Source: JAIPJA01 sp964390115
GTDB lineage: Bacteria; Patescibacteriota; Patescibacteriia; Patescibacteriales; UBA12465
Reading direction: 5' to 3'
Assembly: GCA_964390115.1 (NCBI GenBank)
Contig: CAYMGT010000004.1
Span: 1-36,112 of the forward strand
DNA length: 36,112 bases
Below, one piece after another: positions 1-7,914 of this stretch; the stretch's first letter is position 1; the number at the start of each line of letters is the position of its first letter. A program made the position numbers and the translations under genes. Under the pieces are notes generated by a model. The model worked only from the letters and a program-made list of their open reading frames with translations, was not told where the DNA came from and made no database searches.

Positions 1-31
1 TCCCGCTTTAAAAAATAAGCGGGATTTTTTT
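1..31 (+). terminator. Intrinsic terminator of a gene left of the window
   Basis: The 8-bp arms TCCCGCTT (1-8) and AAGCGGGA (17-24) form a GC-rich hairpin followed by seven T residues at 25-31. The T-run is on the + strand side, so it should end a + strand transcript that enters from outside the window and converges on secY. Confidence 0.8.
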
Positions 32-34
32 ATA

Positions 35-63
35 AGCATTAAAAATAACCCGCTTTAGCGGGT
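35..63 (-). terminator. Intrinsic terminator after secY
   Basis: The arms ACCCGC (48-53) and GCGGGT (58-63) with a 4-nt loop are followed on the minus strand by TTATTTTT. This should end the long S10-spc transcript about 65 bp past the secY stop. The adk, map and infA genes that often follow secY are not here. Confidence 0.65.
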
Positions 64-128
64 GTATACTTTTAGAGCTATTTAATAAAATAATATAAAA
101 CTATTTTATACTTCTTTAAGTCTTCTAA

Positions 129-1394
129 TTACTCATACTCTCTCATAGTCAACTGAGATTCAACTTGTTTAACAGTCTCAATAACTACAGAGACAACGAT
201 GAGTAAACTAGTTCCGCCAACAGCTAAAGCCTGAATACCTGTAAAGTATCGCATAATTAGTGGTAAAATAGCTATTAAACCTAAAAATAACGCACCAACA
301 AAAATTATTTTATGAGTAGTATTACCTAAATACTCAGCAGTTTGCTTTCCAGGTCTAATACCAGGAATAAATCCACCTTGTCTCTGCAGATTTTCTGAAA
401 TTTGATCAGGATGAAAAATAACTTCTGTATAGAAATAGGTAAAGGCAAAAACTAAAATAAAGTATAATATACCGTAAATTAATTGATTATTAAAAATATT
501 TATGACCCAAGTAGCCATATTAGCTATCCAGACAGTTTCAGCATTAACAAAAAATTGAGCTATCATGGAAGGAAATAAGATTATAGAAATAGCAAAAATA
601 ATCGGAATAACACCGGCCATATTAACTCTTAGAGGTAAATGCGTACTAGTTCCTCCATAAGCCCTACTGCCTCTAATTTGCCTAGCATATTGAACAGGAA
701 TATTCCTCTGCCCTTCATTTATAATAATCACCCCAACAACAGTTACAATAGTTATAGCTATAAAACCTAAAATCATAAACATTTGTGATTGATCAAAATT
801 AGCCGCAATCTGCTGGACAGCTCCAGGTAAAGCAGAAATAATACCAGCAAATATTAGCAAAGAAATACCATTACCAACTTGTTTTTCTGTAATAAGTTCA
901 CCTATCCACATTAAAAATACAGTACCTGCGGTAATAGTAACAATCATAGAAAACAGATCAAAAGCTGCTAGATCACCTAAAATTTGATAACCTGAACCTC
1001 TCAACAAGGCTATCATACCATAAGCTTGCAAAGCAGCTAAAGGAACAGTTGCCCATCTAGTCCAAGCATTAATTTTTTGTCTGCCTGACTCGTCTTTCTG
1101 CATTTCCTCAATTTTTGGAACAATCATTCCAAGAAGTTGAAATATAATAGATGAAGTGATATAAGGTGCAATTCCCATCATTACAATAGAAAAATTTTGC
1201 ATACTACCGCCAGAGAATATATTGATAAGACCAAGTACTTGATTGGAAGCGAATAGATCACTTAAAGCCTCAGCATTTACCCCTGGGATAGGAATATGAG
1301 CAGCTAAACGAAAAATTACTAACATTGCTAAAACAAATAGTATTTTATTTCTTAAATCTTTAACTTTCCAAATTTGTACCAACTTATCCCACAT
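129..1394 (-). CDS. secY: Protein translocase subunit SecY
   Basis: SecY is the channel-forming subunit of the SecYEG translocon in the cytoplasmic membrane and exports unfolded preproteins. The 421-residue product has the family's usual length and alternates hydrophobic membrane segments with short loops, as expected for ten transmembrane helices. The early motif RLAAHIPIPGVN (about residues 30-41) and the cytoplasmic loop IPVQYARQIRG are typical SecY signatures; the loop region binds SecA and the ribosome. It is the last gene of the spc block, 13 bp after rplO, and a hairpin terminator follows. No SD sequence is seen before the ATG. Identity is certain from the sequence and its position. 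Confidence 0.97.
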   Translation of the reverse strand: MWDKLVQIWKVKDLRNKILFVLAMLVIFRLAAHIPIPGVNAEALSDLFASNQVLGLINIFSGGSMQNFSIVMMGIAPYITSSIIFQLLGMIVPKIEEMQKDESGRQKINAWTRWATVPLAALQAYGMIALLRGSGYQILGDLAAFDLFSMIVTITAGTVFLMWIGELITEKQVGNGISLLIFAGIISALPGAVQQIAANFDQSQMFMILGFIAITIVTVVGVIIINEGQRNIPVQYARQIRGSRAYGGTSTHLPLRVNMAGVIPIIFAISIILFPSMIAQFFVNAETVWIANMATWVINIFNNQLIYGILYFILVFAFTYFYTEVIFHPDQISENLQRQGGFIPGIRPGKQTAEYLGNTTHKIIFVGALFLGLIAILPLIMRYFTGIQALAVGGTSLLIVVSVVIETVKQVESQLTMREYE

Positions 1395-1407
1395 ATATAA
1401 TTAATTA

Positions 1408-1827
1408 TTACTTAACCTGACTTTTAATAGTTTCAGACATTTTTACTTTTTCAAATTTTAAATTTTTTATACTTAAAACCTCTTTACCTAAAATTTTAAT
1501 TGGCAAATCAGTTTTTTTAATAAGATTTTTCTCTAGTAAACTCTCTGGACTAACAACTTCACCCTCTTTATAATTAATATTAATATTAATTACTGAAACA
1601 ACTTGATTTTTAGGTTTAGAAGATTTAAAACCACGAGATTTAGGAATTTGAAGAAGTCTTGCCTTCATTCCAAGTCTTTTTAAATTACTTACACCCGATC
1701 TACATCTTTGACCCTTCTGTCCCTTACCACTATAGGTTCCTGTACCAGAAGCATTACCACGTCCAATACGTTTTCTATTTTTTTTAACTCTTTTTGGTTT
1801 TTTTAAATTATTTAATTCTAGAGACAT
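1408..1827 (-). CDS. rplO: 50S ribosomal protein L15 (uL15)
   Basis: L15 is a late-assembling large-subunit protein that binds 23S rRNA. The glycine/basic N-terminus (RIGRGNASGTGTYSGKGQKG, about residues 21-40) is the hallmark rRNA-penetrating extension. The 139-residue length is normal. In most bacteria rpmD (L30) sits between rpsE and rplO. Here rpsE is immediately upstream with only 12 bp between, so L30 is absent from its usual place. The region before the ATG is A/T only and has no SD. Confidence 0.96.
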   Translation of the reverse strand: MSLELNNLKKPKRVKKNRKRIGRGNASGTGTYSGKGQKGQRCRSGVSNLKRLGMKARLLQIPKSRGFKSSKPKNQVVSVINININYKEGEVVSPESLLEKNLIKKTDLPIKILGKEVLSIKNLKFEKVKMSETIKSQVK

Positions 1828-1839
1828 ATGTTTCTATTC

Positions 1840-2520
1840 TTATTTGTTATTAACTTTATCCTCTTTTTTATTATCAGCTTTATTTTCATTAGTTTCAACC
1901 TTAGTTATTTTAGAATTATTACTAACTTCAACTTTTCTTAGTTGTCTTAAAGCATTAACAGCGCAACGAGCATTATTAATTTTATTATTAGTTCCTAATA
2001 TTTTAGCACTAATATTTTTAATACCCACCAATTCTAAAATACTTCTAACTACTCCACCTGCTATAACACCACGACCCTGTCTGGCAGGTTTAAATATTAT
2101 TTTAGCTGCTCCCTCATGTTGATAAATTTCATGAGCAATAGTTCCGCTTTCCATAGAAACAGACACCATATCTTTTTTTGCTTTATTTACAGCTTTGTTA
2201 ACTGCAATACTAACATCAGCTCCTTTTCCAACAGCCACAGCAACTTTGCCATTTTTATCACCTATACCTACACAAGCTCTAAAACTCATACGTTTACCAC
2301 CTGCCATAACCCTAGTAACTCTAGCTATATCTAAAATTCTTTGTTCAAATTCATCCTTTTTATCATTCCTATCCCTTCTATCTCTTCTCTGTTTATTTTT
2401 TTTATCACCATAAACAGATTTAGCTACTACTTTTGAAGCTCCATAACTAGTATTAGATTTTGTAGAGGCCACTTGGCTACTAGTTTTTTCCTTCGCCTCT
2501 GTTGTTTTTTCTTTATCCAT
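1840..2520 (-). CDS. rpsE: 30S ribosomal protein S5 (uS5) with charged extensions
   Basis: S5 helps maintain decoding accuracy and has mRNA helicase activity at the mRNA entry site. The core begins near residue 57 with EFEQRILDIARVTRVMAGGK, the S5 double-stranded-RNA-binding domain, followed by the domain-2 motif KARQGRGVIAGG-like segment around residues 145-157. At 226 residues it is roughly 60 longer than usual. A Lys/Asp/Ser/Thr-rich N-terminal extension of about 55 residues and a Lys/Asn/Glu-rich tail of about 25 account for the excess. Both look disordered. It sits between rplR and rplO. Confidence 0.96.
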   Translation of the reverse strand: MDKEKTTEAKEKTSSQVASTKSNTSYGASKVVAKSVYGDKKNKQRRDRRDRNDKKDEFEQRILDIARVTRVMAGGKRMSFRACVGIGDKNGKVAVAVGKGADVSIAVNKAVNKAKKDMVSVSMESGTIAHEIYQHEGAAKIIFKPARQGRGVIAGGVVRSILELVGIKNISAKILGTNNKINNARCAVNALRQLRKVEVSNNSKITKVETNENKADNKKEDKVNNK

Positions 2521-2538
2521 ATTAACTTTAAATATAAA

Positions 2539-2895
2539 TTAAAATATTAATCCGCCATCTCGAGCTCCTTCCGCAGCCGCCTTAACACGACCATGATAAC
2601 GACAAGAACCTCTATCAAAGACAACTTTAGTAATTTTTTTATCTTTAGCTTTTTGTGCTAGTAGCTTACCTAAAACAAAACTATCCTCAGTCTTTGATTT
2701 AGAATCTTTTATCTCTTTAGAATGAGCACTTACTAAAGTTTTTCCAGAAGCATCATCAATTATTTGTAAAAAGATTTCCTTATTAGAACGATACGCGCTT
2801 AATCTAAGTGCTCCTGTTACTTTATTATTTATCTTAGACCTAACTTTTTTGTGAAGTCTTGCTTTAGTTTTTTGTTTTTTAATTTGAATATTCAT
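2539..2895 (-). CDS. rplR: 50S ribosomal protein L18 (uL18)
   Basis: L18 binds 5S rRNA together with L5 in the central protuberance. The 118-residue product has the usual length. The C-terminal motif FDRGSCRYHGRVKAAAEGAR is diagnostic for the family. The basic N-terminus (KKQKTKARLHKKVRSKI) contacts 5S rRNA. Gene order rplF-rplR-rpsE is the normal spc order. There is no SD. Confidence 0.96.
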   Translation of the reverse strand: MNIQIKKQKTKARLHKKVRSKINNKVTGALRLSAYRSNKEIFLQIIDDASGKTLVSAHSKEIKDSKSKTEDSFVLGKLLAQKAKDKKITKVVFDRGSCRYHGRVKAAAEGARDGGLIF

Positions 2896-2913
2896 AAAAT
2901 TTAATAAATATTT

Positions 2914-3462
2914 TTATTCACCTTTAGCGGCTGTTTTACCTTCTTTTTTAATTAATACTTCATCTAAATATTTAACGCCTTTACCCTTATACACATCGGG
3001 CTTTCTAGTTTTTCTAATCCTAGCTGCAGTTTCTCCAACGAGTTGTTTATCTAAACCAGCAATAGTTATAATATTTCCTTCAATAGTAGCATCTATTCCT
3101 TCAGGAACAACAAATTCAACTGGATGGGAATAACCTAAATTTAATGTAAGATTATTACCACTAATACTTGCCCTATAACCTACACCATTTATCTGAAGTT
3201 TTTTTTCAAAACCAACACTTACTCCAATCACTAGGTTATTAAATAAACTACGATAAAGTCCCCAATAAGCCTTTCCTTCACGACTCTTTTCATCTAATGA
3301 AGAAACAATTATTTCTTTCTCGCTTATATCAACTTTTACTTTTTTATTTAAAAATTTTTGACTTAACTTACCCTTAGGACCTTCTACAAAGACCTCACTT
3401 CCAGAAAGTTTTGCTTTTACTCCCTGGGGTAAACTAATTGGTAATTTTCCTATTCGTGACAT
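2914..3462 (-). CDS. rplF: 50S ribosomal protein L6 (uL6)
   Basis: L6 lies near the factor-binding site of the large subunit. It starts with the classic MSRIGKLPISLPQGVKA and contains two similar alpha/beta domains. The C-terminal signature is RIRKTRKPDVYKGKGVKY, near residue 146. Its length of 182 residues is normal. It is 11 bp downstream of rpsH, with no SD. Confidence 0.97.
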   Translation of the reverse strand: MSRIGKLPISLPQGVKAKLSGSEVFVEGPKGKLSQKFLNKKVKVDISEKEIIVSSLDEKSREGKAYWGLYRSLFNNLVIGVSVGFEKKLQINGVGYRASISGNNLTLNLGYSHPVEFVVPEGIDATIEGNIITIAGLDKQLVGETAARIRKTRKPDVYKGKGVKYLDEVLIKKEGKTAAKGE

Positions 3463-3473
3463 AAAATTACTGA

Positions 3474-3887
3474 TTAATAAATTTTACAAATTAATTCTCC
3501 ACCAACTTTAAACTTTTTAGCTTGTCCACCTGTCATAATACCAGAAGAAGTGGAAACTATTGCTAAACCAAATCCGTTTAAAACTTTAGGAATTTTGTCT
3601 TTTTTAACATAAACTTTTAGCCCTGGTTTAGAAATCTTTTTTAAATTACTAATATAAGGCTTACCGTTCTTTTTATATCTTAAAACAATTCTTAATTGAT
3701 CAAAGTTACTATTTTTTGAGCCTTTATCACCTCCCTTAATAACTTCAGTTTTTCTTATCCAGCCTTCAGTTTCTAAAATTTTAGCAACATTATATTTAAT
3801 TTTACTCATAGGCAAGACAAGGTCTGCTTTTTTCACAGCAGAAGCATTACGAATTCTTGTTAACATGTCTGCGATTGGATCTGTCAT
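3474..3887 (-). CDS. rpsH: 30S ribosomal protein S8 (uS8)
   Basis: S8 is a primary 16S rRNA-binding protein of the platform and in many bacteria represses the spc operon by translational feedback. It begins MTDPIADMLTRIRNA, a family signature, and ends with the conserved region around STSSGIMTGGQAKK. Its 137 residues are usual. No E. coli-type S8 operator could be recognised by eye at the rplE start. Confidence 0.96.
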   Translation of the reverse strand: MTDPIADMLTRIRNASAVKKADLVLPMSKIKYNVAKILETEGWIRKTEVIKGGDKGSKNSNFDQLRIVLRYKKNGKPYISNLKKISKPGLKVYVKKDKIPKVLNGFGLAIVSTSSGIMTGGQAKKFKVGGELICKIY

Positions 3888-3918
3888 AAATTTTATAACT
3901 TATTTTAAAACTTTTTAT

Positions 3919-4104
3919 TTACCAACTTGATTTTTTAATTCCTGGTAGGTCACCATTATCGGCTAACTCCCTAAAACAAATTCTACATAAATCAAAATCT
4001 CTTAAATATCCGTGATTGCGACCACAACGCCAACAACGATTAATTTTTCTAGTAGAAAATTTTGGTTTTTTATTTGCTTTTACAATTAATGCTTTTCTAG
4101 CCAT
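3919..4104 (-). CDS. rpsN: 30S ribosomal protein S14, zinc-binding (type Z)
   Basis: This 61-residue S14 is the short zinc-ribbon form. The four cysteines C24, C27, C40 and C43 (in CWRC and CRIC) are intact. It belongs to the 30S head near S3 and S10. The position between rplE and rpsH is standard. Only 3 bp separate it from the rplE stop and no SD is present, so reinitiation or coupling is plausible. Confidence 0.96.
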   Translation of the reverse strand: MARKALIVKANKKPKFSTRKINRCWRCGRNHGYLRDFDLCRICFRELADNGDLPGIKKSSW

Positions 4105-4107
4105 ATA

Positions 4108-4647
4108 CTATTTTTTAAATGGAAATCCAAGCAACTTGAAAAGTTCCAAGCCTTGTTCCCTGTTTTTGGTATTAGTAACTAAGGTAACTTCTAAACTAAA
4201 CATATTATCACTATCTTCTAAGCCAATTTCTGGAAAAGAAGTGTGTTCTTTAAAACCAATATTTAAATTTCCGGCTTTATCAATAGATGAAACATTTAAT
4301 CCTCTAAAATCTCTAACTCTAGGAAATGTAATTGCCACTAATTTTTCAACAAAATCATACATTCTTTCTTTTCTAAGCGTAACCATTGCTCCAATTACAG
4401 TGCCTTCTCTAAGTTTAAAAGCAGAAATTGATTTTTTAGCTTTAGTAAAAATTGGTTTTTGTCCTGATAACTCCCTTAAGGCCTTCTCTATTCTACTGAT
4501 ATATTCCTTTTCTTTAGTAAATCTTCCAAAACCTACATTTACTACCACCTTAGATATTCTTGGAGCTACCATAATATTTTTCAAAGCAAATTCTTTCTTT
4601 AACTGTGGAACAGTTTCTTTATTATATTTTTCTTGTAAACTATTCAT
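4108..4647 (-). CDS. rplE: 50S ribosomal protein L5 (uL5)
   Basis: L5 binds 5S rRNA and contacts the P-site tRNA. The reading frame is open from 4728, but I place the start at the ATG at 4647 (MNSLQEKYNKETVPQLKKEF). The resulting 179 residues match the family length and remove a 68-bp overlap with rplX. Conserved segments include VVVNVGFG, RDFRGLN and the FPEI motif near the C-terminus. It ends in TAG, 13 bp follow the rplX stop, and there is no SD. Confidence 0.95.
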   Translation of the reverse strand: MNSLQEKYNKETVPQLKKEFALKNIMVAPRISKVVVNVGFGRFTKEKEYISRIEKALRELSGQKPIFTKAKKSISAFKLREGTVIGAMVTLRKERMYDFVEKLVAITFPRVRDFRGLNVSSIDKAGNLNIGFKEHTSFPEIGLEDSDNMFSLEVTLVTNTKNREQGLELFKLLGFPFKK

Positions 4648-4660
4648 ATTTATATAATTA

Positions 4661-4981
4661 TTAAACAAAGGTTTCCTGACATTTACTACACTGTCTATAT
4701 TTCTTTTTTCCAGACTCACCTTCAACAAATTTATAGGAAACTCTGGTTACTTTATTGCATTTAGGACAAACTAAACCCAAATTGGACATGTCTACTAGAG
4801 CAGGAAATTCAATTCTTTGACCTTTCTCACCCTGTCTACTAGGACGTAAATGCTTAATTAAAAGATTAAGTCCTTCTACGCTAGCTCTTTTATCCTCTCT
4901 GACAATTTGCATTACTTTACCTTCTTTATTCTTGTCTTTACCAGCTAACATTATTACTTTGTCTCCTTTTTTTATTTTCAT
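4661..4981 (-). CDS. rplX: 50S ribosomal protein L24 (uL24) with a CxxC zinc-ribbon-like C-terminus
   Basis: L24 starts large-subunit assembly. The N-terminal KOW motif is visible (KGDKVIMLAGKDKNKEGKVM, residues 5-24). Unlike the E. coli protein, the C-terminal half carries two CxxC pairs (C72/C75 in CPKC and C98/C101 in CSKC), which probably coordinate zinc. Its length is 106 residues. Gene order rplN-rplX-rplE is standard. Confidence 0.95.
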   Translation of the reverse strand: MKIKKGDKVIMLAGKDKNKEGKVMQIVREDKRASVEGLNLLIKHLRPSRQGEKGQRIEFPALVDMSNLGLVCPKCNKVTRVSYKFVEGESGKKKYRQCSKCQETFV

Positions 4982-4998
4982 AAACTTAAATTATGTTT

Positions 4999-5370
4999 TT
5001 ACAAAACCTCAGGTGCTAATGAAGCTATCTTAAAATATCCCGCTTTTCTAACTTCTTTAGCTACAGGGCCAAATATACGGGTAGCTTTTGGCTCTTTCTT
5101 TTCTTTATCAACAATTACACAGGCATTATCACTAAAACGTAAATAAGTGCCATCAGATCTTCTAATTTCTTTAGCTGTTCTAACTATCACTGCTCTTAAA
5201 ACATCACCTTTCTTTATAGGAGAATGTGGCACAGCTTCCTTAACTGTTACAGTAATAATATCACCTACGCTAGCATATCTTCTTTTATAGCCACCCAAAA
5301 CTCTAATACACAAAACTTTTTTGGCTCCAGAATTATCAGCTACTTTTAATCTTGACTCTGTTTGAATCAT
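4999..5370 (-). CDS. rplN: 50S ribosomal protein L14 (uL14)
   Basis: L14 forms an intersubunit bridge and is the docking site for the silencing factor RsfS. The 123-residue product begins MIQTESRLKVADNSGAKKVL and ends KIASLAPEVL, both family signatures. The canonical internal motif SPIKKGDV is present. There is no SD. Confidence 0.97.
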   Translation of the reverse strand: MIQTESRLKVADNSGAKKVLCIRVLGGYKRRYASVGDIITVTVKEAVPHSPIKKGDVLRAVIVRTAKEIRRSDGTYLRFSDNACVIVDKEKKEPKATRIFGPVAKEVRKAGYFKIASLAPEVL

Positions 5371-5391
5371 ATTCTTTATTATTAATACAAA

Positions 5392-5670
5392 TTAATATAA
5401 TACTCGCCACTTTTTATCTCTACTTAAAGGGCGACACTGAGCGAAATCAACCTTATCCCCATCTTTATACTGATTTTTTTCATCATGAACCTTATACTTC
5501 TTAATTACAGAATATCTTTTCTTGTACTTAGGATGTATTTTAGTATTATTCACTTCAACAATTATAGTTTTTTCACTTTTACTACTACAAACCACCCCAC
5601 TAAGTTTTCTTACAACTTTAGCTTTCTTATCTTCAGTTTCTATTTTTTTGGCTGATTTATTTTTTTCCAT
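5392..5670 (-). CDS. rpsQ: 30S ribosomal protein S17 (uS17)
   Basis: S17 is an OB-fold primary 16S rRNA-binding protein. The core starts near residue 23 (LSGVVCSSKSEKTIIVEV) and includes the typical HPKYKKRYSVIKKYKVHDE. A Lys/Glu-rich N-terminal stretch of about 20 residues is longer than usual, giving 92 in total. It follows rpmC by 5 bp. Confidence 0.95.
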   Translation of the reverse strand: MEKNKSAKKIETEDKKAKVVRKLSGVVCSSKSEKTIIVEVNNTKIHPKYKKRYSVIKKYKVHDEKNQYKDGDKVDFAQCRPLSRDKKWRVLY

Positions 5671-5675
5671 ATAAA

Positions 5676-5876
5676 TTATTTTTTATTGACTGTTTTCTCA
5701 TTATTAATTAAAGTAAGTATTCTGGCAATATCTTTTTTAACTACACTTATCTCTTTAACATTTTTTAATTGCTTGTTAGAATCTTTAAATCTAAGAGCTC
5801 TTAACTCTTCTCTCTTTTCAGCTAAAGCCTCGTGTAGGTCTTTTAATTCTTTGTTTTTAAATTCTTTAATTTTCAT
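5676..5876 (-). CDS. rpmC: 50S ribosomal protein L29 (uL29)
   Basis: L29 is a small helical-hairpin protein at the polypeptide exit tunnel, near the binding sites of trigger factor and SRP. The sequence (MKIKEFKNKELKDLHEALAE, then LRALRFKDSNKQLKN) fits the family, and 66 residues is normal. It is 4 bp downstream of rplP. Confidence 0.94.
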   Translation of the reverse strand: MKIKEFKNKELKDLHEALAEKREELRALRFKDSNKQLKNVKEISVVKKDIARILTLINNEKTVNKK

Positions 5877-5880
5877 AATA

Positions 5881-6285
5881 TTATTTACTGACGAATTTAC
5901 ATTTAATTGGCAGTTTATAAGCAGCCAAGTCTAATACCTTTTTAGAAGTAGCTTCATCCATACCTGCTACTTCAAACATAACTGTCCCTGGCTTTACTAT
6001 AGCTACATAATGATCTACAGCTCCCTTACCTTTTCCCATAGGCATTTCTCCACCTTTTTTTGTAACAGGTTTATCAGGAAAAATTCTTATCCATATCTTA
6101 CCACCTTTTTTAGTATATTTAGTAATAACTTTTCTAGCTGCTTCAATTTGCCTTGAACTAACCCAACTTCCTTCAAGAGCTTTAAGACCATAAGATCCAA
6201 AACTAACTTTAAGTAAACTACTAGCCTTGCCACTATGGTAACGTTTATGTTCTTTTCTATATTTTGTTTTTTTTGGCATTAACAT
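5881..6285 (-). CDS. rplP: 50S ribosomal protein L16 (uL16)
   Basis: L16 helps position the A-site tRNA near the peptidyl-transferase centre. It starts MLMPKKTKYRKEHKRYHSGK. I keep the first ATG because a short M-L-x-P start is common in the family. Other conserved segments are WIRIFPDKPVTKKGGE and MGKGKGAVDHYVA. Its length is 134 residues and there is no SD. Confidence 0.96.
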   Translation of the reverse strand: MLMPKKTKYRKEHKRYHSGKASSLLKVSFGSYGLKALEGSWVSSRQIEAARKVITKYTKKGGKIWIRIFPDKPVTKKGGEMPMGKGKGAVDHYVAIVKPGTVMFEVAGMDEATSKKVLDLAAYKLPIKCKFVSK

Positions 6286-6298
6286 AAATTTCTAAAAC

Positions 6299-6991
6299 TT
6301 AATTTCTTTTTCCTATTACTTCACCTTTGTCTGACTTTGAAGTATCTTTATTAAAAACTTCGCCTCTATATATCCAAGCCTTAATACCTATAGCTCCATA
6401 GGTAGTAAAAGCAGCGCCACGAGCATAACTTATATCAGCTCTAAGAGTTTGCAAAGGTACTTTTCCAGAAACTAGTTTTTCACTTCTAGCAATTTCAGCT
6501 CCATTGAGTCTACCAGAAACCATTACCTTAACTCCTAATGCTCCTGCTCGCTCTACTCTATTTATAGCTTGCTTCATTACTCTTCTAAAAGGCATTCTTT
6601 TTTCAATATCTAAGGTCATTGATTGAACAAGTATTTGTGCACTTAAATTTGGACGACTTACCTCTTTTACATTTAACTGAATTTCATTAGGACGGAAATT
6701 TTTTAAAAACATTTTATGTAATTTTTTCTTTATATCTTCAATACCAGTTCCCCCTCTACCAATAATAATTCCCGGTTTACCTGTATGAATATCAATACTT
6801 ATTTTATTTGCACCACGAGAGATCTCTACTGCATCAACACCTGCTTCCATGTAATTTTTTAAAATATATTTACGAATGCAAACATCTTGGCGAACACTTT
6901 TAATATAATCATCACCTTTTTTAAACCATACTGATGGCCAAGTTCTGATAATACCTATTCTTATAATTTTTGGATTTATTTTCTTTCCCAT
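6299..6991 (-). CDS. rpsC: 30S ribosomal protein S3 (uS3)
   Basis: S3 lines the mRNA entry channel. It begins MGKKINPKIIRIGIIRTW. The KH domain GxxG loop (IIGRGGTGIE) lies around residues 76-85, and the C-terminal domain holds GRLNGAEIARSE and ADISYARG. The 230-residue length is normal and the tail is Lys-rich. It is 18 bp downstream of rplV with no SD. Confidence 0.97.
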   Translation of the reverse strand: MGKKINPKIIRIGIIRTWPSVWFKKGDDYIKSVRQDVCIRKYILKNYMEAGVDAVEISRGANKISIDIHTGKPGIIIGRGGTGIEDIKKKLHKMFLKNFRPNEIQLNVKEVSRPNLSAQILVQSMTLDIEKRMPFRRVMKQAINRVERAGALGVKVMVSGRLNGAEIARSEKLVSGKVPLQTLRADISYARGAAFTTYGAIGIKAWIYRGEVFNKDTSKSDKGEVIGKRN

Positions 6992-7009
6992 AATATTTAA
7001 TATTTATAA

Positions 7010-7597
7010 CTAACCCGACTTTCGGCGAAACATTTTTCTAGATGATCCTTTAGAGCTTTGACTATCAACTTTATCATGTGAACTTAAGTGCTTAGAATCA
7101 TTTATTTCTACCTTTTTTTCAGTTTGTTTATCATCACTATTCTTTACATCATCACTTTTTTTACTATCTTTAGCAATTTTTTCTTTTTTAGGTTTCTTGC
7201 CAATTTCATTAATATTTACAGGTTTATCTATAGTTTGTTTTTTAGCCTCTTTAACTCCTGAATCAACTATTTCCCCTAAAATTAACTCGACGTGACTACC
7301 TCTTTTTCGTAAAACTGTAGCTCTCCCATGAGCTCTTGGCATCCATCTTTTTAAAGTAAAACCTTCATTTACAGAAATTTTATTAATCTTTAAATTATCT
7401 TTATCTAGACTAAAATTATTTTCTGCATTAGATATAGCTGAGCTAACTAATTTTAGTAAAGGTTTACCCGCTTGCTTATTAGAAAACCGTAACTGAGCCA
7501 TAGCAGCCTTAACCTCCATACCTCTAACTAAGGTAGCTAGTAGTCTAACTTTACGTGGAGAAATTCTTAAATTGTTTAAACTTGCTTTAACTTCCAT
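7010..7597 (-). CDS. rplV: 50S ribosomal protein L22 (uL22) with a long charged tail
   Basis: L22 lines the exit tunnel through its long beta-hairpin. The core occupies about residues 1-112 (RISPRKVRLLATLVRGM, then KRWMPRAHGRATVLRKRGSH for the hairpin tip). A roughly 80-residue Lys/Asp/Ser-rich tail extends the protein to 195 residues, versus about 110 in typical bacteria. The tail looks disordered. The stop is TAG. Confidence 0.95.
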   Translation of the reverse strand: MEVKASLNNLRISPRKVRLLATLVRGMEVKAAMAQLRFSNKQAGKPLLKLVSSAISNAENNFSLDKDNLKINKISVNEGFTLKRWMPRAHGRATVLRKRGSHVELILGEIVDSGVKEAKKQTIDKPVNINEIGKKPKKEKIAKDSKKSDDVKNSDDKQTEKKVEINDSKHLSSHDKVDSQSSKGSSRKMFRRKSG

Positions 7598-7608
7598 ATA
7601 TTTTTAAC

Positions 7609-7887
7609 TTATTTAGATTGAGCTTTAGCCATTTTACCTCCATGAACAACGAATTTTTTAGTTGGAGAAAATTCTCCTAAACGATGACCAACCATATTCT
7701 CTACAATATAGACTGGTAAATGTTGCTTACCATTATGTACTCCTACAGTAAATCCTACCATTTCTGGACTAATAGTAGAAGCCCTGTCCCAGGTTTTTAC
7801 TATTGTTTTATCATCTGCTTTTAAAGCTTGCAATTTTTTTAGCAATCTTTCATTTACGTATGGTCCTTTTTTTAAACTTCTGGACAT
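7609..7887 (-). CDS. rpsS: 30S ribosomal protein S19 (uS19)
   Basis: S19 sits in the 30S head and contacts the A-site finger. It begins MSRSLKKGPYVNERLLKK, carries VGFTVGVHNGKQHLPVYI, and ends with the GHRLGEFSPTKKF motif. All are diagnostic. It has 92 residues and lies between rplB and rplV as usual. Confidence 0.97.
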   Translation of the reverse strand: MSRSLKKGPYVNERLLKKLQALKADDKTIVKTWDRASTISPEMVGFTVGVHNGKQHLPVYIVENMVGHRLGEFSPTKKFVVHGGKMAKAQSK

Positions 7888-7914
7888 AATATTTTAAATT
7901 TAATAATTATATTT

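Noticed and set aside
4016..4657. 213-codon open frame on the + strand opposite rplE and rpsN
   Set aside because: It lies antisense to two certain ribosomal-protein genes and has no family resemblance; low GC makes such shadow frames common here.
4648..4728. Upstream extension of rplE
   Set aside because: It would overlap rplX by 68 bp and add 27 residues not found in L5; the ATG at 4647 gives the family length.
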